5,102 nucleotides of DNA, from positions 1 through 5,102 of the forward strand of contig LJUE01000235.1 in NCBI GenBank assembly GCA_001303885.1. The letters are read 5' to 3'. How positions within the stretch are numbered: the stretch's first letter is position 1; each line of letters starts with the position of its first letter. Made by a program: the position numbers and the translations under genes. The notes below the pieces were generated by a model. That model was not told where the DNA came from. It saw only the letters and a list, made by a program, of their open reading frames with translations, and made no database searches. This DNA is from Planctomycetes bacterium SM23_32. GTDB lineage: Bacteria; Planctomycetota; Brocadiia; SM23-32. Shown here in pieces: positions 1-5,102 of this stretch.

Positions 1-1
1 C

Positions 2-643
2 GCTGACGCGGCGCCCCTGGCCGCGCCCTCGAACCGGCCGGATGCCCCGCTGGGCTGGCGTTTCGGCGTGCGGACGCCCCTGCGGCGTTACGACGATCTG
101 TTTACGCCCCTGTTGGGCAGCCACCAGGTGGACAACCTCGCGACAGCCCTCGGCGCGCTGGACATGCTGCGGCGGGACGACGCCCTGGAGCTGGACCCCG
201 AGACTGTGGGGCGGGCACTTGCCGACTTCCGCGTCGCCGGGCGCATCGAGCTGCTTCAGCGGGAGCCGATGCTCGTGCTCGACGTGGCGCACACGGCCGA
301 GTCGGTCCAGGCGCTGCTGGACGCCCTGGACGTCCACTTGCCCGGCCGGCGGCTGCACGTGGTCTTCGGCTGCTCGGCGGACAAGAACGCCGAGGCCATG
401 CTTGGTGCGCTGGGCGCGCGCTGCGCATCCATGACGGTCACCCAGGCCAGGCTGTCCCGCGCGCGGCCGGCCCAGGAGGTGGCGGAGATCGCACGACGCA
501 CGCAGCCGCGCGTACACGTCGTCGCTGACGCCTGGCAGGCCGCGCAGGCGGCGCTCTCGCAGGCCGGGCCGCAGGACGTGGTCTGCGTGACGGGCTCGTT
601 CTTCGTGGCCGGCGAGGTCCGCGCCGCCTGGCTCGCAAGATAG
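2..643 (+). CDS. folC: Folylpolyglutamate synthase / dihydrofolate synthase, C-terminal part (5' truncated by window edge)
   Basis: FolC is a cytoplasmic Mur-ligase-type enzyme. It adds glutamate to folates with ATP and, in many bacteria, also to dihydropteroate. About 213 residues are visible, roughly the C-terminal half of a usual 420-450 residue protein; the frame is open to the left edge, so the start is outside. GTG at 68 is internal, not a start. Family landmarks appear in order: LLGSHQVDN (visible residues 37-45, the family 'GxHQxxN' motif), GRIEL (80-84, like 'GR.E'), LVLDVAHT (91-98, like 'LLDGAHN'), GCSADKN (123-129, like 'ADKD'), and TGSFFVAGEVR (197-207, like 'TGSLYLVGEVR') just before the TAG stop. 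The AHN asparagine is Thr here, a change also known in eukaryotic folylpolyglutamate synthases. The last ~125 residues form the Rossmann-like C-terminal domain. It ends 10 bases from the stop of the opposite-strand gene. Family assignment is firm; whether it is mono- or bifunctional cannot be judged without the N-terminus. Confidence 0.93.
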   Translation, partial: ADAAPLAAPSNRPDAPLGWRFGVRTPLRRYDDLFTPLLGSHQVDNLATALGALDMLRRDDALELDPETVGRALADFRVAGRIELLQREPMLVLDVAHTAESVQALLDALDVHLPGRRLHVVFGCSADKNAEAMLGALGARCASMTVTQARLSRARPAQEVAEIARRTQPRVHVVADAWQAAQAALSQAGPQDVVCVTGSFFVAGEVRAAWLAR

Positions 644-653
644 GGACAGTTGC

Positions 654-2624
654 CTACTCTCGCAGAGCGGCTGCCTTGCGGGCGGCGCGCTCCGCCACCT
701 CGCCCTGGCCCAGGGCGCGGGCTACCTCTTCCACGGCCAGCCACGGGTCGTAGCGGGCGTCCTGCAGTTCCCGCGCACGCGAAGCCAGCACGGAAGCCCG
801 CTCGAGCAGCTCGTGCCGCTCCTCGGTCTGCCGTTCCGCCTGTCTAACCAAGCACCGGGCCTTGAACGCCAGCGCCGTCCAGCACTTGGGGTGCCGCGCC
901 AGCACGGCGTCCAGCTCCTCAAGCACGTCACGGGGGTCCTCTCGCCCCAGCGACTCCTCGAAGGTGACGGGGTTCGACAGCGGGAACTCCGCCAGCGGGG
1001 GCCGGCGCGTCGCAGCAGCGTCCGCCCGCAGGCCGATGACGGCCGCGTCGTCCCAGTAGACGCAGCGCCACCGACCGTCCGCGAACAGGTGGGAGCTGTC
1101 CCTCTTATGGTAGCGGACCAGGAGCATCTCGACCTGCCAGCGCTCCAGCACGTCCTTCCACCCTTCAGCGCCCTGCTCGACGGCGATGGCCTGGCCGATG
1201 ATGTCATCCCCGTAGACGAGGCACCGCCCGTCAATGAAGACGCGCAGCTCGGGCCAGAAGCGCCAGATGAGAAAGCCGCCCCACTCGTAGGAGTTGTAGA
1301 GCCGGTAGCGGGTGAGGCCCTCCCGGGCCACGAAGTCGCACGCCCGCTCGGGGAACTTGTCCCTGACCGTCCCGAAGGACGGCGGACCGCCCTTCACGGA
1401 GGGCCAGACCCCGACGAAGAAGGCGAGCACGCAAGCGACGACCGCGTAGAGCGGCCTCTCCTCCGGAACGGATGGCGGACCGTCGTCCGCGCAGGCCCTC
1501 CGCGCAGCCGCCAGATGCCATCCGAGCACCGAAGGCGCCAGCAGCAGGAACCAGGCCATGTGCCGCGCCGCCTGGACGGCCAGCACGGCGAACCCCGCCA
1601 TCAGCAGCGTGTCCGTCACGAACTGCCCCGCCTCGCCGCGCAGCCGGCCGGAGCGGGCGCTTAGCCAGAGCGACCTCAGCATGATGACACCGCCGAGGGG
1701 CAGAAGCGCCCAGAACACCCCGAACTGGGTCCTGAACGGCACGGGCTGCCATTCCAGGATGCGTTTGACCAGCTTGACGCCCCGCAGCAGTTGGAACGGA
1801 TAGAGCAGCGTCGCCGGCCCGCCCGGGGTGACCACGGAGGCGGCCAGGCACAGGACGCCAGCCACCACCATGGCCCGGAACCGGGCCCCGTCCGGCCCCC
1901 TGAGCAGCTCGCCGGGGCACCGGCGCAGCCCCTTGCGCGCGGCTGTCTCCGCGACTTCGCCCGCCCCAAAGGCGCCGATCAGCAGCAGCCCGCTCACGAA
2001 CCCGGCGTGTACGTTGGCCCATAGCACCATCAGCAAGGGCAGCAGAAGGAGCCGGCCCGCTCCGCCCCAGAGGAAGCTGTCCTCGGCGGCGAGCCAGCGT
2101 TCCTCTCCGCTGCGCCGTCGTCCTTCAGGAGACCCGCTGGGGGGCGAGCGCCGACAGCCCTGCACGATGAGGGCGAAGAGCATGAACAGGACGAACGAGA
2201 AGACGTAGGGCCGGGCGAGCGCCCGGACCTTCAGCTGGAGGGCGGCGCCGATCACCAGCACCGAGGCCAGCCCGGCCGACACGCCCCTCCTGCGGGCGGC
2301 CAGCCAGGCGAGCATCAAGCTGGCGGCGATGGCGCCGGCCCGAACGGCGATCAGCCCCGCCGTCCCCCCCGCCTGGTAGGCGCCGGTCAATGCAAGGTCC
2401 GCCAGCCAGGAATGGTGCGTCCAGGGGTGGCCCGCCGCCGTGAAGGAGAAGGGGTCGGTATGCGGCACCCGGCCGGTCTGCAGGATGAGGCGGCCGGTCT
2501 TCAGGTGCCACCAGACGTCATAGGACCCCATCGGCCCCAGGAAAGCCAGGACGGCGGCGGCAAGCGTGACGACGAACAGCGCGTGCTTGCGCGTGAGACG
2601 AGCGACGGACGGCGACCGGGTCAT
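654..2624 (-). CDS. Large polytopic membrane protein, glycosyltransferase-like, with soluble helical C-terminus; function unknown
   Basis: A 656-residue inner-membrane protein, apparently intact. The N-terminus has a positive stretch (RLTRK) and a first membrane helix at about residues 14-31. A periplasmic-type loop follows with DVWWHLKTGRLI (36-47), PHTDPFSFT (54-62) and WTHHSWL (68-74). An Asp followed by such a loop after helix 1 is typical of GT-C-like membrane glycosyltransferases and related uncharacterised proteins. More hydrophobic segments lie near 89-110, 117-132, 138-155, 190-220, 250-266, 300-320, 337-350, 355-373 and 391-408; LWANVHAGF (201-209) is a recognisable family motif. 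The soluble part carries NSYEWGGFLIW (444-454) and VFIDGR (462-467), also typical of this family. Residues 560-656 are helical and may form degenerate TPR-like repeats. The ATG is chosen because GAGGAG lies five bases upstream. It is the downstream member of a pair with comEC, and its start sits in a possible ATGA overlap. A sugar-transfer role is inference only; no substrate can be named. Confidence 0.85.
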   Translation of the reverse strand: MTRSPSVARLTRKHALFVVTLAAAVLAFLGPMGSYDVWWHLKTGRLILQTGRVPHTDPFSFTAAGHPWTHHSWLADLALTGAYQAGGTAGLIAVRAGAIAASLMLAWLAARRRGVSAGLASVLVIGAALQLKVRALARPYVFSFVLFMLFALIVQGCRRSPPSGSPEGRRRSGEERWLAAEDSFLWGGAGRLLLLPLLMVLWANVHAGFVSGLLLIGAFGAGEVAETAARKGLRRCPGELLRGPDGARFRAMVVAGVLCLAASVVTPGGPATLLYPFQLLRGVKLVKRILEWQPVPFRTQFGVFWALLPLGGVIMLRSLWLSARSGRLRGEAGQFVTDTLLMAGFAVLAVQAARHMAWFLLLAPSVLGWHLAAARRACADDGPPSVPEERPLYAVVACVLAFFVGVWPSVKGGPPSFGTVRDKFPERACDFVAREGLTRYRLYNSYEWGGFLIWRFWPELRVFIDGRCLVYGDDIIGQAIAVEQGAEGWKDVLERWQVEMLLVRYHKRDSSHLFADGRWRCVYWDDAAVIGLRADAAATRRPPLAEFPLSNPVTFEESLGREDPRDVLEELDAVLARHPKCWTALAFKARCLVRQAERQTEERHELLERASVLASRARELQDARYDPWLAVEEVARALGQGEVAERAARKAAALRE

Positions 2625-2743
2625 TGCCGCTCCTCAGTGATGGGCGTCTGCGTTGAGGCGGGCCGGCGCCCCGGCTCGAACTCGAGGACGCGCCCGCTGG
2701 CGTATCCCGCCAGCCTGGCCCGTCCCTCTGCGAGGGTCAGGGC
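2621..2743 (-). other. Probable out-of-frame C-terminal tail of comEC, ending in ATGA overlap with the next gene
   Basis: After the comEC stop, a different minus-strand frame is open for 40 codons and ends with TGA at 2621-2623. That TGA overlaps the ATG (2622-2624) of the downstream membrane protein as ATGA, the usual signature of translational coupling. By hand count over these codons and one more upstream (41 in all), G+C is roughly 76, 63 and 85 percent at codon positions 1, 2 and 3, the pattern expected of a real GC-rich coding frame. The comEC frame downstream of its own stop has a lower third-position G+C of about 74 percent. One extra base in the GGGCCC run at 2740-2745 would join the frames (VVSG followed by ALTLAEGR) and give a protein of about 818 residues. 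The tail includes GRVLEFEPG, which could be the last beta strand of the domain. Alternatively this is a 112-base intergenic spacer. Confidence 0.5.
2630..2635 (-). promoter_or_regulatory. Ribosome binding site for the membrane protein gene
   Basis: On the minus strand GAGGAG lies five bases before the ATG at 2622-2624, a strong Shine-Dalgarno match at good spacing. It fixes the start of the 656-residue protein. It also lies inside the proposed comEC tail, so ribosomes finishing that frame would stop on top of this start and could re-initiate. Confidence 0.75.
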
Positions 2744-5076
2744 CCGCTGACCACGGCAACGCAAGGCGCCACATGGGCGACGAACCCGTCCAGTGCGTCG
2801 TGGTAGTGGCCCTGGTGCGGCATCACCAGCACGTCGGACCGGAGCCGGTCGCCGTAGTCCAGCACGAGCCGGTCCATGGCCGCGCTCTGCGCGTCGCCCG
2901 GCAGCAGGACGCTCAGCCCGCCGTACTCGCAGCGGAGCACCAGCGAGCGTTCGTTCTCCGGCAGGGCGTCGTCGGAGAGGAAGCGCGCCGTGGGATGGAG
3001 CACGCGGCAGCGCATGCCATCGCCCCCGATCGCAGAGCCTTCGCTGAGCCGCCCCATGCGCAGCCCGCTCGCGTCCAGCCAGTGCTCTACGCGCCTCCTG
3101 AATCCGGTCTGGTCTGTCCGGTGGGGAAGCAGGACCCGCTCGATGCGGAACCGCCTGCTCAGGAACGGCAGGAAGCAGCAGTGGTCGCTGTTGAAATGGG
3201 AGCCGACGACGGCGTTCAAGGAGCCGACCCGCTCGTGCCAGAGCAGCTCCGCCAGGGCCTGCTCGGCCGTCTGCCGCGTGGAGCCGGCGTCGAGGAGGAT
3301 CGCCTGCCTCTGCGGCAACTGAAGCAACGCGGCCTGGCCCGTGCCCACGTCCGGGAACGTCAGGCTGAAGGAACGCTGCGCGCGAAGCGCCGTCTCGTGG
3401 CCCAGGTAGCTCATCGCCAGCACGGCCGCCGCCGCCACAAAGAGGTGCCGTCCCCGGGCCAGGCGCCGGCGCATGACCCACAGGACGAGCACGCCGTAGA
3501 ACAGCGCCACCCACCAGCCGGGAGGCGCAGGCACGTAGACGCCGAAACCGGGCAGCCGCGAGGCGTGCCGCAGCACCGCCTCCACGCTGTCGCTCAGGAA
3601 GCCGGCCGCCGCCGCCAGGGCAGCCGCCCCCACACCGCCCAGCAACGCGCTGACGGCCAGCGCGAAGCAAGTGAGCAGCAACAGCAGCACAAGGACCCAG
3701 ACGGGCACGTTCAGCAGGGGCGCCACGAAGCAGACCGAGTGAAAATGGTAGGCGCGGATCGGCGCCGTGGCCACCCACACGACGCACGAGAGCAGCAGGT
3801 AGCTCCGCGCCCAGAGCCACAAGTCCGTGGCCAGGCTCCGCTCCTCGGGCCGGCGCAGTCGCGCCACGAAGTCCTGCCAGGGCCACAGGATGCCGGACAA
3901 CTGCGGATAGATGCAGATCATGGCCCACACGGCCACGAACGTGAGCTGGAAGCCGGGGCTGAACAACTGCTGCGGCGACCACAGGAGGATGAACAGGGCC
4001 GCCCCGCAGAGCGCCGAGAGCGAATCCCGCCGCCGTCCGAGCAGCGGCGCCGCCAGCACGAACGTCAGCATCCACCCGGCACGCACGGCCGACACGTGCG
4101 CCCCCGTGAACAGCACGTAGGCCCAGATCAGCGCGATGGTCAGCAACGTCCTCAGCCGCGCTGGAGACCCCAGCAAGGCCAGTGCGTACTCGACGAACAG
4201 GCAGAACAGCCCCACGTGCAGCCCGCTGATGGCCAGGAAGTGGAGGGTGCCCGACTCTTTCAGGAGCCTCTCCTGCTCAAGAGTCAGAGCGCCGCGCCGC
4301 CCGAAGAGCAGCGCCCTGACCAGGCCGAAGCGTCCGGGATGGGTCTCGGAACCCAGATAGGGGGCCAGCCTCGACGCCACGAACGAGCGAACGCGCGCGA
4401 TCGCCACTCGGGGCGAGCTGTGCCAGGGCGGCCGTTCCAGCACGGTCAGGGCCCAGGGGACCGCCACGGAGGCCATCGCGTGGCTGCCGGCGCGGTCATA
4501 GGCGAGTGCCGCGTCCCGCTGCCCGGGATTGGTGGGCGGCCGGTTGAGGCGCGGCCGGGCAAGGAACTGCACCACGTCGCCCACCCTGACGTCCGGCAGC
4601 CCGCTGCCTACGAAAACGGTCATGCCACCCTCGGCGGGATGCCACCTGACCGCGTCGCCGCTCAGGTCCGTCACCGCGACGCGCACGGACCAGTAGGCGG
4701 TGCCGTGCCACGTCTCCGGCCCGAAGGCCAGCCGCCTGAAGTGCAAGTCCGCCGGCCGGTCCACTTCGCCTCGGACGTAGTAGAAGCGCTCCCCGTCGAG
4801 CCGCAGATTCGTCAGGTGCTCGAGCGGCCGGGCGCGGAACCGCACGCCGTGCCACAGCCCGCCGAACAGCGCCACCAGCACTACGGCCAGCGCCCAGTGG
4901 CCCCACGGCTTCAAGCCGCGCCGCACGCCCCAGAACGTCAGCAACGCCGCCGCGCCGGCGGGCACCAGCCAGACCAGCGGCGGCGGCTTGAGCGCCCCGT
5001 CCACGGCAATGCCCAGCGCCAGCCCGGCCAGCACGGGCACCAGAGGGCGATGGCGAAGACGTGACGCGCCGACCAC
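2737..5076 (-). CDS. comEC: ComEC/Rec2 family competence protein (DNA-uptake channel) with divergent metallo-beta-lactamase-like domain
   Basis: ComEC is the inner-membrane channel that passes one DNA strand into the cytoplasm during natural transformation. The 779-residue frame shows the full domain order. Two or three N-terminal helices (about 10-28, 35-50, 60-75) precede a DUF4131/OB-fold-like periplasmic region (about 95-205, with NPGQRD at 183-188). The competence domain (about 235-540) has LAISGLHVGL (281-290), SAVRAGWM (329-336), SPGFQLTFVAVW (373-384) and many hydrophobic helices. The C-terminal metallo-beta-lactamase-like domain starts at FPDVGTG (574-580), followed by LLDAGS (594-599), SHFNSDH (626-632), LPGDAQ (725-730) and PHQG (753-756). 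The start is uncertain: GTG at 5074-5076 has no clear Shine-Dalgarno site, and the frame stays open to the right edge, so the true start may lie outside. The TGA at 2737-2739 falls about 40 residues before the family's usual end, suggesting a frameshift near 2740-2745. Family assignment is secure; uptake activity is not shown by the sequence. Confidence 0.93.
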   Translation of the reverse strand: MVGASRLRHRPLVPVLAGLALGIAVDGALKPPPLVWLVPAGAAALLTFWGVRRGLKPWGHWALAVVLVALFGGLWHGVRFRARPLEHLTNLRLDGERFYYVRGEVDRPADLHFRRLAFGPETWHGTAYWSVRVAVTDLSGDAVRWHPAEGGMTVFVGSGLPDVRVGDVVQFLARPRLNRPPTNPGQRDAALAYDRAGSHAMASVAVPWALTVLERPPWHSSPRVAIARVRSFVASRLAPYLGSETHPGRFGLVRALLFGRRGALTLEQERLLKESGTLHFLAISGLHVGLFCLFVEYALALLGSPARLRTLLTIALIWAYVLFTGAHVSAVRAGWMLTFVLAAPLLGRRRDSLSALCGAALFILLWSPQQLFSPGFQLTFVAVWAMICIYPQLSGILWPWQDFVARLRRPEERSLATDLWLWARSYLLLSCVVWVATAPIRAYHFHSVCFVAPLLNVPVWVLVLLLLLTCFALAVSALLGGVGAAALAAAAGFLSDSVEAVLRHASRLPGFGVYVPAPPGWWVALFYGVLVLWVMRRRLARGRHLFVAAAAVLAMSYLGHETALRAQRSFSLTFPDVGTGQAALLQLPQRQAILLDAGSTRQTAEQALAELLWHERVGSLNAVVGSHFNSDHCCFLPFLSRRFRIERVLLPHRTDQTGFRRRVEHWLDASGLRMGRLSEGSAIGGDGMRCRVLHPTARFLSDDALPENERSLVLRCEYGGLSVLLPGDAQSAAMDRLVLDYGDRLRSDVLVMPHQGHYHDALDGFVAHVAPCVAVVSGP

Positions 5077-5102
5077 GGACCGTTGTGAGCCCTGCGGACC
5101 CA

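Noticed and set aside
670..686. GCTGCC/GGCGGC hairpin considered as a terminator
   Set aside because: It lies in the alanine-rich 3' end of the minus-strand gene, has a T-G wobble and no following T-tract on either strand.
42..744. Several overlapping frames on both strands across folC
   Set aside because: All are Arg/Pro/Ser-rich shadows; the frame carrying the FolC motifs is the only one with family signatures.
813..1664. A 283-codon + strand frame inside the membrane protein gene
   Set aside because: It lies antisense to conserved motifs (NSYEWGGFLIW, VFIDGR), has no recognisable domain and no convincing ribosome site.
2364..2370. Run of seven C (G on the coding strand) considered as a phase-variation tract
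   Set aside because: It encodes ordinary Gly codons in a GC-rich gene that is intact, and short G runs are expected by chance at this base composition.
2621..4075. A 484-codon minus-strand frame overlapping comEC
   Set aside because: Upstream of about 2745 it is an Ala/Arg/Gly-rich shadow of comEC. Only its last 40 codons look coding, and those are treated as the possible comEC tail.
2653..5064. An 803-codon open frame on the + strand, antisense to almost all of comEC
   Set aside because: Its product is rich in Gln, His, Arg and Pro with no domain, the composition expected when the complement of a GC-rich gene is read. The comEC frame has clear conserved motifs, so this is a shadow.

Overview
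The window is a short, gene-dense piece of a GC-rich bacterial chromosome. Third codon positions are almost all G or C, and the intergenic space is close to nil. It holds three protein genes and nothing that looks like an RNA gene, mobile element, CRISPR array or attachment site. The organism cannot be fixed from this sequence alone. The protein types (a FolC with a non-standard AHT motif, a divergent ComEC, and a large 'WWHLKTG'-type polytopic membrane protein) would fit a Planctomycetes-like or other GC-rich environmental lineage, but that is only an impression.

Layout. On the + strand, positions 2-643 are the C-terminal half of a folate polyglutamylation enzyme (folC); its start lies to the left of the window. 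It runs convergently, with 10 bases between stop codons, into a minus-strand pair. That pair reads right to left. First comes a nearly complete ComEC/Rec2-type DNA-uptake channel protein (2737-5076, with the frame still open to the right edge). Next is a 656-residue multi-pass membrane protein with a soluble C-terminal region (654-2624), which resembles the large uncharacterised glycosyltransferase-like membrane proteins. The minus-strand genes look like one transcription unit.

The most interesting point is the junction of the two minus-strand genes. ComEC ends unusually early, right after the strand 'VAVVSG'. A single missing base in a GGGCCC run would let it read 40 codons further and stop in an ATGA overlap with the start of the next gene. 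Those 40 codons have coding-like base composition. This is best explained as a frameshift (real or a sequence error) in a translationally coupled pair. The metallo-beta-lactamase-like domain of this ComEC also departs from the usual family motifs at several positions.

How the genes relate: folC is housekeeping one-carbon metabolism and is probably unrelated to the opposite-strand pair. ComEC would move single-stranded DNA across the inner membrane. The role of the co-transcribed membrane protein is unknown. I did not find a convincing new biological system here; most of the window is ordinary core-genome sequence.
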